The notes beneath the pieces were generated by a model. The model saw only the letters and a list, made by a program, of their open reading frames with translations. It did no database searches and was not told the DNA's origin. DNA of 64,000 bases from Flammula alnicola (lineage: Eukaryota > Basidiomycota > Agaricomycetes > Agaricales > Strophariaceae), in NCBI GenBank assembly GCA_015499995.1, contig JADNRV010000072.1, positions 186,001-250,000 of the forward strand, read 5' to 3'. Both the position numbers and the translations under genes were made by a program. This document shows, one piece after another, positions 19,809 through 29,283 of the stretch. Within the stretch, counting starts at the first letter, position 1. The number at the start of each line of letters is the position of its first letter.

Positions 19809-21703
19809 ATGGGTGCACCTCGCAAGAAAACGATCATTGATAGTGAGGAGGAAGAGGAGGTCTCAGCTGAGGTTGAGGAGTCTTCTGATGAAGCTCCAGC
19901 TCCTCGCTCCAAGCGCTCTATTACTGCTTCCAACAAACAGGCATCTTTAGGTATGTGTCTATCTCATCTACCATCTTTCCGTCATTTGGTTCATATATGC
20001 TGCTATATTCTTCAGATAAGGAAAATTTTGAGGCGAAGTTGAAGAAGTTAGAAGCATTACAAAAGGAAGTCAACAAGATGAAGAAGAAAAGTAAGGAAGC
20101 CTCGAAATCGAAATCGAAAGGTAAGTCTGCCTTTTTTCTCTCATACGGCGACTTACTATTTGTTAGATTATGTTCCTGATGATGACGATGTCGAAAGTGA
20201 AGACGAAATGTTCGAGAAAACAGGTTTTTCAAGCTCGGTATGTTTAGAAAATTTCCGTTGCACTTTACACTAATCTACTACGATAGATTAAACCTCTGGC
20301 TACGGTAGCTGTCACGAATCGCGCAGACGACATCCGTACTCCTCTCAAGCGAATTGGTGCTGCTGCTGCCCAAAAACCAGTCTTGCCGCCCCGGATCTCG
20401 TCAAACGCTTTCAAGACTTTACCGCCACCAGCCCCTACTTCATCAGATTGTGAAGATGTCGATGGATCTGGTCCATCTGGTCCAGGCTCATCGTCGCCTA
20501 CTGTAGCTGCCCAGAAACGCCAAAGGTCGGGTTCAGCATCTGATGGATCTGAGGAGCTGCTTGTCGATCCAGCTTCGAAGAAGACCAAGACCGCTGAACC
20601 TGTACCTGCTTCAAAGACGACTGTCGCCACGCCTGCGTTTCGTTCAGGTGCTGATGTAAATCCTAAAAAGCTCAAAGCCTCGGATTTCGAAGAGGTTGTG
20701 CGCGCCCTCATCCTTCGGGCAGCTTCAGAGTATGAAAGCCTTGTTTCTACATCTGACGCCTTGCCAGATACTGCCAAGCGATTCAAATGGGCGCGACAAT
20801 CGTGGAAGAATGCTTGTCTCGCAGCTGAGGAGCCGTACAAAATCACAGATGGAATCAGTTCTATTGTATGTGTTCGTTATCCTTTTAATTCCTTGTTAAC
20901 AAAGAACATCTCGAACAGCTTCAGAAACGTGGTTCGCGAATTCGCGGGCATGCCCTCAACCAGATCCGTCCGCTTATGGTCAATGTCTTTGGCTTCAAAC
21001 GCGGGACTGATGCGAAAACCGTGGCCTGGAATCGTGATCTCTATACGAAGTTGAAGACCAAGGCCGCCTTCCATTACAAAGTAAGTATTATATGTTTGTC
21101 ATATATTTATCTCATGTTTTATTGTTATAGAACCCCGAGACACTTTCCGGCTATGCGCAGGGAAAGATCATCTCTGAGATCTTGCATGCCGTCTGGTTCG
21201 AAGATACAAATTCTCAAGGTGTTACTTTCAAGAACCTGTTCGATCCTATTCCCCTGGAGACGCTGGCATTGATTTTTACGATTGTGCGTCTATTTATTTC
21301 TATTTTGAATGTCCAAGTCCGAGTCGAACATTAAGTCATCACTATCTTTGATTAGCTTGACTTCTGCCTCGATGAATGGTCCGACGGAACTCGTGTCAAG
21401 GCCAAACTGTGGGGAAAGGATATCAAGGATAGGCATGAGATCTTCCATAAGGATTTGGCCGAATGGGCGGCGTTGAATGTCGAAGTTGTTACGGCTATTC
21501 GGAGGAAGCTCTATACCCGATCTTGGTGCGTATTCTTTAATACATGTGCTTGTATTCATACTGACTTATATCTTCTTAGCCGTAATGCAGGTGTCGTTAC
21601 ACAAAATGCCAACAAGCCAACTCTTAGTGCCGAAGCAAAGGAACGTGCACGCGAAGAACTAGCAGGAAGAACGGGCGAGACTGATAGCGAAATGGAGGAC
21701 TAA
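19809..21703 (+). CDS. DUF6532-like protein of unknown function
   Basis: 501-aa protein from eight exons that keep frame: 19809-19950, 20016-20120, 20167-20237, 20287-20865, 20919-21080, 21131-21283, 21356-21525 and 21580-21703. The N-terminal half is acidic and charged, with a Lys-rich, coiled-coil-prone stretch (KLKKLEALQKEVNKMKKKSK) and nuclear-localisation-like basic clusters (KKTKTAEP). The C-terminal half reads HALNQIRPLMVNVFGF, YAQGKIISEILHAVWF and LETLALIFTILDFCLDEWSD, which resembles the DUF6532 domain expanded in agaricomycetes. No biochemical role is known to me. No internal stop; the gene looks intact. Confidence 0.8.
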
Positions 21704-22149
21704 TGCCTGTGTTAGTGTTCATTATGTAGTAGCTGTGACTCTGAGCAATGCACAAATCATATCATTCATCCATATATGCGTGATTTACATTATAATAAGC
21801 CTGTCTATCAGTCTGTCCATAGTTCCGATACAATGGATAGACCTGGTAGTGTGAAAGCTATTGGAATAACTTTGAGCTACTGAGTCACATGCCTGCGCTA
21901 CGGGGTGCTACTGAATAATGGCTGAGATCTACTGTACCTATATATTTGGGGACTACTCTACCACTCTACTCCGATTATTGGTGCTATGTACATCTACATA
22001 GAATTGTTGCTTTCCCCTGATGGAGGGGTGTCGATGTATTGCCATTGTAACGGGTGCTGCCATATGATTGGAAATTATACCGGTGACATGATATGGCAGC
22101 ACTGATATTCCCCTTATAAGGCATTACACAAATTTCCACAATTTACTGA
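21704..22149. other. Gene-free stretch
   Basis: 3' flank of the DUF6532-like gene. I see no ORF or repeat in it beyond short AT-rich runs. Confidence 0.4.
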
Positions 22150-22323
22150 TGTTTGACTGTGAAAAAGAATGACGTCACACGGCAACACCCGCCGCGGCAG
22201 GCGGGAAATTAACGTTCTTTGAAGAACCCATCACCGACTCATCGATGCCCATCATTCTCCAAGCTCAGAGCTTTATTTATGTGCTTAAAGTTACAGACCA
22301 CCGGGAAAGGTTTGAAAACTCAT
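22150..22323 (+). repeat. Inverted repeat, left arm
   Basis: Imperfect inverted copy of 23446-23590. Shared blocks include AATGACGTCACACGGCAAC and TCATTCTCCAAGCTCAGAGC, plus GTTTGACT at the outer end; insertions and deletions separate the blocks. The arms flank the F-box remnant and MITE copy B. Confidence 0.75.
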
Positions 22324-22464
22324 GTGGCCTGAAAAAAATCCGCCAAAAAAGAACAGTTGGAAATTGGAAGTTTATTTGTTCTCAAATCGGTGCAAATTAA
22401 ATTTACTGTCGCCCCATAAACATATTGGAGGCAAGTTTGCAGCTGCGGAGGTTTCTCGTAGATT

Positions 22465-22502
22465 GGCCATATGTCAGAATATCAAATGTTACAACTCTGG
22501 AG
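22465..22502. repeat. Direct repeat, copy 1
   Basis: Matches 25009-25046 in the same orientation with about six differences; core GAATATCAAATGTTAC. Read on the minus strand both copies encode a similar peptide (SRVVTFDILTYGQSTRNLR here), suggesting remnants of one dispersed element. Confidence 0.6.
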
Positions 22503-22654
22503 TCTGGCGGGCTTCCAGTACTATCGCATCCAACAGGTGTAAGGCTAGTGGGGCATTGACAAGACGATACCGACGCTCTATCGAAAATTAATAACATCAA
22601 CAACTTTCCATTGTGGACACTGCCGGCTCTCAGAAACAAGAGAATCTCCCAAGA

Positions 22655-23466
22655 AACGATGTCTATCCTACCCCCGACATTCTTCTCGCTTTCTCTCTTC
22701 TCATGTGATTCAAGAGTGGCCCTGCTAACAACTTCATCGGCGTTTCGCGATATCTGCGAGAAGTTTATCTATACCCAGCTTCATTTCACATCTCGGATGC
22801 AGCTTGCTTCGTTTATTTCTACATATAGTTCCCAAAAGAGCACTGTGCCTTACGCGCCTCGCTCTGTTGACATCACCATCGATGAATCTAATCTCGTGTT
22901 CTTCGACGTCTATGCTCTGTTTTCCCAGTGTCTGTCGGATACCACAGAGGGCGCCCAATGAGACGAGAACCGAAGACTGTTCTTGGACTTCTTGTGTCTA
23001 CGCCTCAATTCACATGCATTTGACTCTCAGATAGAGATGGTTCACAGTGCACTTTCTCTCCTCAAGTGAGTATACTGTACTATTTCGACCGATCGTTCAC
23101 GTCACGCATCACAGGGGGTCGTGAACTGAACAAATATGCAATTCGTCACGCATCACAAGGGCTTGTGAACATCGCCGAAATTGAAAGTTGCAGGTAAATA
23201 TTTTTTTTTGGGCGCTTCGCGCTAATTTGTGAACATTTTGCTCACAAAATTTGTCTCGTCACGCATCACTGCTGGTTGTGAACACCGATGCCAGTGAACT
23301 ATTGGCGTCACGCATCACAGGGCGTGAACGATCGGTCGAAATAGTACAGTACTTACTGGGTAACGATAAGGTCCTTGGCATTGCTAAAGCAAGGGTTTAA
23401 CCCGAGGCAATTCATTTGGACAGGACTAGATAACTTTACATTAGTTCTCAAACCTCTCGGTGGTCG
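22655..23466 (+). pseudogene. F-box-like protein remnant, containing a MITE
   Basis: From ATG 22655 the frame reads MSILPPTFFSLSLFSCDSRV then SSAFRDICEKFIYTQLHFTS, the start of the F-box-like family common in agaricomycetes (substrate receptors of SCF ubiquitin ligases). An in-frame TGA at 22959-22961 splits it from DENRRLFLDFLCLRLNSHAF. The frame stops at ALSLLK just before MITE copy B and reappears after it as LLKQGFNPRQFIWTGLDNFT. A GTGAGT donor (23066) and an acceptor (to 23370) would splice the MITE out in frame, but without the MITE that intron would be only about 28 nt, so interruption of an exon is more likely. A short remnant. Confidence 0.55.
23073..23351. mobile_element. MITE copy B (CTGTAC family)
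   Basis: 279-bp element with terminal inverted repeats at 23073-23100 and 23324-23351 that match at all 28 positions, flanked by TA. Inside are four same-strand copies of GTCACGCATCAC (23101, 23145, 23258, 23307), each followed by a GTGAAC word, so each can fold into a small hairpin with the neighbouring GTTCAC. No coding capacity. Confidence 0.85.
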
Positions 23467-23590
23467 GTAAGCACATAGATAAATGGATAAAGCTCTGAGC
23501 TTGGAGAATGATGCATTAATGATGGGTCGGATTTCGCGTCTTCGGGCGTTGCCGTGTGACGTCATTCTTTGTGTTCAGAGTCAAACCACC
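23446..23590 (-). repeat. Inverted repeat, right arm
   Basis: Inverted partner of 22150-22323. It ends 38 bp before the ATG of the HNH-nuclease gene, so it also forms that gene's upstream region, including a palindromic TGACGTCA. Confidence 0.7.
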
Positions 23591-23628
23591 GGTCCACCGC
23601 TCATTACACCCCAACACCAACATCCATC

Positions 23629-24864
23629 ATGGCCACAAACGTTGAGCTCTGGATGCCATTCAATGGTACATACCGACCTGCATTAATCATTCCTGTCGGC
23701 GAGTGTCAGCGCTTCTCAGTACATCCTCTCACCTGGCTGCGTTATCTGGGGTTCACAATCTATGGCAACGAAGGCCACATCTCCACCTTACCTGGTGGCC
23801 CAGAAGTCGAATATTATCAAGCTGATATACCGCCTGGTATTTATTACTATGTATCGCAAAGCAAGTCATATACTAGAGCAATCCTGGACCTGTCGTTCAT
23901 CTTTAATGTTAGTCCCCTGTTTGCTTGACCCCGCTGGGATGGACGACAGAACTTCAGCCACATCAACTATCTCCATCAGCTGGCGCAACTTCGAAGAGAG
24001 GGTGATTGCTCGCGACGAAATCTGCGTGGTGACTGCCAGTCGTCCACCAATCGCTGAAGTATGTCACATCATTCCTCACGCAAAGGGAGACCAGGTGTGT
24101 TCTGAATGTCTTATATCATTCCGAGTTCTCATTCAAGGCCAAGTACATGATCAATCTCGTCAATCATAGAAAAGAAACCATCGATCCACCCTTGAACGAC
24201 ATCAACGATACACGGAATGGAATCCTGCTTTCCGTATTGCTGATCTCTTCAATTAGGGCCTGTCAGGTCGCTTTTTTGCAGGTCAATTATTCAACCCAAT
24301 CGTCTTCGACGTGATTGAATTAGTTGATAGACACCCAATTTTGCGATGACCGTCAACGATGTGGACCTCGTCACTCAACCCTGTGCCCAGCATCTTGGTT
24401 TCGCCATACAACCATCGGTTGCAAACAGGCGCCTCACCTTCCAGCATTTCAGTAACAAAGATTGTAACGTCGCATTCTTGGCACCTCACAACTCGGATAC
24501 GAAGCAATCGGACAGTAATGAGTGGCCACCACCTCTTGTCTTCGACGTCGCTTATGGTTGTGTCACCCTCAAAACATGGGGAGTAGCTGAATTTGTGCAA
24601 TTCGCCCAGGAACACACCAAGGAGATTTACTACAACTATGATGATAATGAGTGTGATCGTGATGCCCCGGCTGCCAGGCAGGAGAAGGTACGGCATGTTG
24701 GTTGGTTCTCAAGTGATACAGAAAACTCTCAGAGAGGCGACTTTCTCGACTTAGTCGTCGGGTTATGGGAGCTAAATGCAAGAAAGGCTGTGCGTCAAGC
24801 AAAAGCCATGAAGGCGGAGAGTACTCGGGAGAACGTCCGAAAATGGCTTGAATCTGTAGAGTAG
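23629..24864 (+). CDS. HNH-endonuclease-domain protein (HNH_2-like), possible frameshift
   Basis: Exons: 23629-about 23928, about 23930-24094, 24144-24281, 24331-24864. The N-terminal region reads MATNVELWMPFNGTYRPALI and GIYYYVSQ; the core is WRNFEERVIARDEICVVTAS, EVCHIIPHAKGDQ, MINLVNHRKETIDPPLNDIN and DTRNGILLS, then VAFLQ spliced to TPNFAM. HIIPHAKGD with NDINDxRNGILL is the hallmark of an HNH nuclease domain family common in agaricomycetes, where its role is not established. Between FIFN and DDRTSATS the frame shifts by one base and I cannot place a normal intron, so a frameshift is possible. The C-terminal domain (residues beyond TPNFAM) is intact to the TAG. Confidence 0.65.
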
Positions 24865-25261
24865 TCGATAGCATCAGCACAATTGTACAATATCGAGTTT
24901 AGGCTGAAATGACCATTTATAGGGCATACTTAGGGTTGTAGAGGTATTGCGCGTTGTTGTAGAGCTAAGACGAATTCTCCATCAGCAAACTCTGAGTTTT
25001 CTCATAGATTGGCAATCTGTCGGAATATCAAATGTTACGACTTTGGAGGGGTACGAGGGGATGTACCGCCCTAAAGCTGCGAAGTTGCCAGTATCACGGA
25101 AGAGACCTACATGAAGCGTGCTACATAGAAGTGTTTGGATCGTGACCACGATCATTGATGAAGCAAGTCGAGAGCAACGGAGCGTCACAGATACGCCGAA
25201 AAAAGACCAGAAATCCGAAAGAAAAGAAAATGCAAGAAATGGGTCAACCAACATACTCAGC
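24865..25261. other. Gene-free stretch with a dispersed direct repeat
   Basis: Between the HNH gene and the ArfGAP gene. It contains direct-repeat copy 2 at 25009-25046 (partner 22465-22502; minus-strand peptide SKVVTFDIPTDCQSMRKLR). Nothing else supported. Confidence 0.5.
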
Positions 25262-27163
25262 TTACATAGCTCCCCACTGTTGCTGACCGCCGCCTTGCGA
25301 AGAGTAACCGCCCTGTGGGTATACCTGGCCATACGTCGTCTGCGGTTGAGTAGGGGCAAACATCGCCTGCGCCAGCTGCTGCTGCTGTAGCTGCTGTAGG
25401 TGCTGCTGTTGCTGTAGTTGTTGCTGTTGCTGTAGTTGTTGCTGTTGCTGCTGCTGCTGGAGGAGTTGTTGTTGCATCTGCATAGTGGTCATCCCCAAGA
25501 ACTGGCCCTGCCCAGACGAACCACTACCTCCCATCCCAAACTGCGTCTGGGGTTGGGCCGACACCGGGCTTTGGTACATGAATTGACCCTGGGGCGAAGG
25601 CTGCTGCGGCTGCATTTGCATTTGCAGTTGAGGACTATTCGAAAGGAATTGTTGGCCGGGACTAGGCGATAGGAATTGCGATTGAGCCGCCGGTGTCGAT
25701 AGAAATGGTTGACTGGGAGACGGAGTCATGAAGCCTTGGCTAGAAGGGACCTGCATCGATCCTTGAGGCTGGGGCTGGAAAAAAGGCGCCGAAGCCGATT
25801 GCGTTATCTGCGGTGTCGTAGGTTGTCCAGTGTTTGATCCAAAATATTGTCCATAAGATTGTTGCGGTTGGCTGAGAGATGGCGTCATTTGTGGTTGCAC
25901 AGAGAATGGCGATGACATAGGAGGTGGCGCGAAAGGTGATTGCGACGGCTGCTGCGAGAAGGGATTTATTCCGAGTTGTTGAGGTTGGAAGGGATTCATG
26001 CCCATCCCGGCTGAGGTTACGCCCACGGGATATCCATTTGAGCCCATAGCACCATTTACGAATGTTTGGGGGTTAGTATTTGTGAAAGTCGAAGTTGACT
26101 GGTATTGCAGAGGTAATGATGAATTTTGCGCGAGACCATTGAGAGAGTTGATATCGTCCCAAACTCCACCCAAGCCATCCACAGGCTTATTTGCCTGCGG
26201 CAAGGATTGCGAAGGAATAGGCTGTGACGCAGACCTCATCGGGTTTGGATGTTGAGAGGGGTTGGTGGAAGGATGTTGTCGGTTTTGTGGAAGTTGACTT
26301 GTTGAGAGAGACGAAGGATTTCGTGGCGCACTTGTCGATGCCGTATTCGGCGCAGTGGTAGGAACATTAGAGCTCGACGGAGGTTGCGAGGTACTTGTTA
26401 GAGGCGAAGAAACGGATCGTGGAGTTACCGATGATACCGATCGCGAAGGTCCAAGCTTCGAAGCCACAAGAGCTGATTTATCGAAGAATTTCCTGTATTC
26501 GTATTTAGCTGGTTTGAAACGTGAGCGACGGGTTCAATCAAGGAAAGTTGTACTAAGCAACTCACCCCGGATATACTGCTCGATCTCGCTATCTCGTTCG
26601 GTCTCCTCAAGATTCGGTGGCGGTGGGTGGCGTAGCTCGTTAGGGTTGAAAATAGCATTCGATTTAACATTGCCCGTTACTTTCATGTACTATAGATTCT
26701 GATTACATTTGATCAGTCCGATGATGCAGGTGATGCTCACCTCAATTTGATCCTTCGTCCAGTCATCCATCGTCAAACTCTTCCTATTCAACACACAACA
26801 GATGTCATTCCTCAGCTGAGGGGGTCAAGAATCTTCGAATATGCATACACTTTCGTGATATGTGTCCCGATCCCCCTGTGGATGCTCGCACAATTCATAC
26901 TGTGAGAAAGAACAGTCAAGATTGGACTGAACGAAGGAACTGAAGCAAAAGAATATACCATATAAAGATACCTAGATTATGGGATGCCCATCGTGGCATC
27001 CTTGCTTTGCAATCTGCACATATGTCTAGAGGAATAAGATGAGTCAAACGACCACTCTTGCCCTAAACTTAGACAGCACGCAACTGTTTCCGGGTAAAGC
27101 GGCGAGTTCCAGCAAGATCTTCTGGTTTCGCTCCTTCTGGAGCTTATTTTGCTGATGAGACAT
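25262..27163 (-). CDS. ArfGAP-domain protein (SMAP/AGE2-like)
   Basis: 536-aa GTPase-activating protein for Arf GTPases, expected on Golgi or endosomal membranes. Exons: 27163-27085, 27025-26959, 26899-26849, 26783-26741, 26689-26566 and 26508-25262, all in frame. N-terminus MSHQQNKLQKERNQKILLEL, then the ArfGAP zinc finger CADCKARMPRWASHNLGIFI followed by CMNC, giving C-x2-C-x16-C-x2-C at about residues 29-52, with the catalytic Arg in SIHRGIGTHI. KSLTMDDWTKDQIEYMKVTG and FNPNELRHPPP complete the domain by about residue 125. The remaining 400 residues are Ser/Pro/Gln/Asn-rich with NPF-like motifs (MNPFQP, INPFSQ) and a polyglutamine run near the C-terminus. Start chosen as the first Met before the conserved block. 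Confidence 0.88.
25365..25475. repeat. Glutamine-codon (CAG/CTG) microsatellite in the ArfGAP gene
   Basis: Interrupted CTG/TTG triplets on the plus strand encode QQQLLQQQQ-type runs near the C-terminus of the ArfGAP protein. Such tracts are usually length-polymorphic. Confidence 0.75.
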
Positions 27164-28792
27164 CAGTGGCCTTGGAACCCGATGAATTCCAGAGAAGACG
27201 GTGCTGTAGTGAGAGGTTTGTGAGAGGTCGTTATGCCGCAGTCGGCCCGGTTTTCCCATCAATAGTCTGGGTATTTTCACGGTCAGAAGTAAGAAAAAGA
27301 ATTCAAAAAAAGAGGAAAAGAGAGAGAATTCAATGGACAGCTCTGATCCCTTCGGGGATTTTTCCTAGCTTAAATTACTCTAAATTTCATTTCTGCCATC
27401 TACAAAATGTCAAAAAATGCCTAGCGCCCATTCTGCACGCAGCCGGATAGATTTTGAGTGACTTTCAGGTATTGTTTTTCGAATATTGTGCTCAATAACC
27501 GATTTTATCTGTCAAAATTTTCCCCAGCCATTTCAGTTACTCATGTAAAGTATGTCTAATTTTTTCAACTGCTTCTGTAATTTATTTGAGCCTTTATCGA
27601 GTGCGCAAGAGCCGTTCCAGCAGGAGCAAGAGTCTCAGATGCGCGGGAAAATGTCACGTGAGTTATCTGCCATGGCAGATAACTTTCTGAGTGGGCAGAT
27701 AACTAATTTGCGAAATGTGAGCCTTTCATTAGACAAAAAATAATTCTGAAGAGACAGAAGTTTTAAATAACACATTACTTGTGTGCAACCAACTGTTTAC
27801 AGCTCGGAGTGTACATTTGATGCCATAATTCGCGACACTTCGTCATAAAGTTATCTGCCCGGAGCTTGCCGGGCAGATAAATACCCAGCTTATTGATCGG
27901 TCAACCGTCGGCAACCGTCGGCCCCGAGCGCGTCAACATTTGTTTGGCGATCACCAGCAATGTAAACAAGTTTCCTTGAGCGCTCACCTTTTGGCGTTAA
28001 CGACTCGGAAGCGCCCACCGCTGACACCTCGAAGGACAAGTAGGTGTGGGTGGAGATCTACATAGCATTTGTGCAGTTGTAGATGTAAATCAAAGGCCGA
28101 TTCTGATCGGTCATTTTATACAGGCTGAAGCACTTCTAGACCTACAGCTCATTTCTTGGCTCGTAACTCTTGTTGTCCTATTTTATTGTCCTATTCTTGG
28201 CACACCTTGGCACACAGACAGCCTAATGCAAACCATTGGAAGGATTCAAACAAAGTCTGTTCGAATACGGAAAGAAAACAAATCGTACTCCATTAAATTC
28301 GAACGAAAAAACACCCTCGAAGTCGAAATGTATAATGCATATGATAGTTTAATATCGATGAGTGTATGCCCTACCCTCTCCTTTGCTAACACATATGAAC
28401 CAGGAAAGCGATAACATGTTGATGGGAATGCGGGTATGTCGTAAAATAATAAAATTGGGATTGTATGAATTACTACTGCCACAAGTAAAGGGAGAGAGTA
28501 AATATTCACAATGATGAGTGACGTGCGCGAAGGTATAAAAGTTGTGTTGAAATTAAATCTGCAAGTGCGCGATCATCTCAAGATCGGACTGAGGGAAGCA
28601 GAGAAATGTTGAATTCCAGTTAGCCTCTGTGAGCATAGGAGGGCAAACGGATGGGGACTAAAACACACAACGACTGGCTTATGTAGTCTAGCAATGAAAA
28701 TCACGGGATTGAATCCCGACGCACGTCGACTGGTGCATCGCGCATGCTCGCACAGCCTCCCAATATTCCAACAAGTTGCGAGTATCGGGTAT
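27164..28792. other. Gene-free stretch with palindromic GGCAGATAA words
   Basis: Upstream of the ArfGAP gene. I find no supportable gene. At 27661-27704 and 27851-27880 several inverted TTATCTGCC/GGCAGATAA words form perfect hairpins (separate entry). A short tandem CAACCGTCGG pair lies near 27902. Confidence 0.5.
27661..27880. repeat. Possible small element with TTATCTGCC/GGCAGATAA hairpins
   Basis: 27661-27684 is a perfect 24-bp palindrome centred on CCATGG; 27693-27704 adds GGGCAGATAACT; 27851-27880 is a hairpin with 12-bp arms (TTATCTGCCCGG) and a 6-nt loop. Five copies of one word in both orientations within 220 bp suggest a MITE or fold-back element. Confidence 0.5.
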
Positions 28793-28891
28793 TCAAGCAA
28801 TGCTGCAGCAGGTGCTTCCGCGCCCGAAGCCTTTCTCCTCGTTGGTGAGAATGGAATCGTTGATGGAGATGGAGTTTGTGAAGGAATCCAT
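28793..28891 (-). CDS. Candidate lipopeptide mating-pheromone precursor
   Basis: A 32-aa ORF, too short for most gene finders. It begins MDSFT, has NEEK at residues 17-20, then a Gly-rich segment GFGRGST and ends CCSIA. Homobasidiomycete pheromone precursors are short, often start MD(S/T/A)F(T), carry a charged processing site such as NEE or ER before a Gly-rich mature peptide, and end in a CaaX box that is farnesylated and carboxymethylated (family knowledge). Here the CaaX is C29-S-I-A; Ser at a1 is less usual. A TATA box lies 64 bp upstream. No STE3-type receptor is in the window, so it would be unlinked to a receptor here or a pheromone-like orphan. Function is inferred from form alone. 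Confidence 0.6.
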   Translation of the reverse strand: MDSFTNSISINDSILTNEEKGFGRGSTCCSIA

Positions 28892-28954
28892 TTGTGTGTT
28901 TAAATGTGGTTGCTGGTGCGACTGCAGAAATGAAAGCGAGGCGCTGGGGAGTCC

Positions 28955-28962
28955 TTTTTATA
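28955..28962 (-). promoter_or_regulatory. TATA box of the pheromone-like gene
   Basis: TATAAAAA on the minus strand, 64 bp upstream of the ATG at 28891, in GC-richer surroundings. MITE copy C starts 55 bp further upstream. Confidence 0.55.
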
Positions 28963-29016
28963 AGCTGACGCTCTGCAAGGGTTTCAATAAGAGTCCACTT
29001 GAAAACATTTGCTATG

Positions 29017-29283
29017 TACTGTACCATTTCGTTCAATTCGGCAGTCACGCGTCACGGGGCCTTCCAAAACGCCGAAATGTCACGATTGTCACGGTGATTT
29101 TTGCCAGGTGCCGAAACCACTTGGTGGAACACGCTAAATATAGAAAATTTTCACGGCCTGCGGCGCTACATTGCCGAAAAATTTGGGCATGTCACGGCGT
29201 GTTTTCGAGGGTGCCGAAATCAAAATTTCGGCAGCACTGTCACGGGTCACGGGCCCTGCCGAATTGAATGAAATGGTACAGTA
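29017..29283. mobile_element. MITE copy C (CTGTAC family)
   Basis: 267-bp element with terminal inverted repeats at 29017-29044 and 29256-29283 (27 of 28 match), beginning TACTGTACC. Inside are GTCACGCGTCAC at 29043, and further CACGG/CCGAAA words in both orientations. Non-coding. It sits just upstream of the pheromone-like gene's TATA box. Confidence 0.82.

Noticed and set aside
20265..20846. Minus-strand 193-codon frame
   Set aside because: It is antisense to exon 4 of the well-supported DUF6532-like gene.
22150..25046. The whole interval read as one LTR retrotransposon bounded by the direct repeat
   Set aside because: The repeats are short and diverged, there is no gag or pol sequence between them, and the interval contains unrelated genes.
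27552..27743. Plus-strand 63-codon frame with polar sequence
   Set aside because: It overlaps the GGCAGATAA palindromes and shows no motif or codon pattern of a gene.
28046..28414. Plus-strand 122-codon frame
   Set aside because: AT-rich, no domain, no plausible splice partners; probably random.
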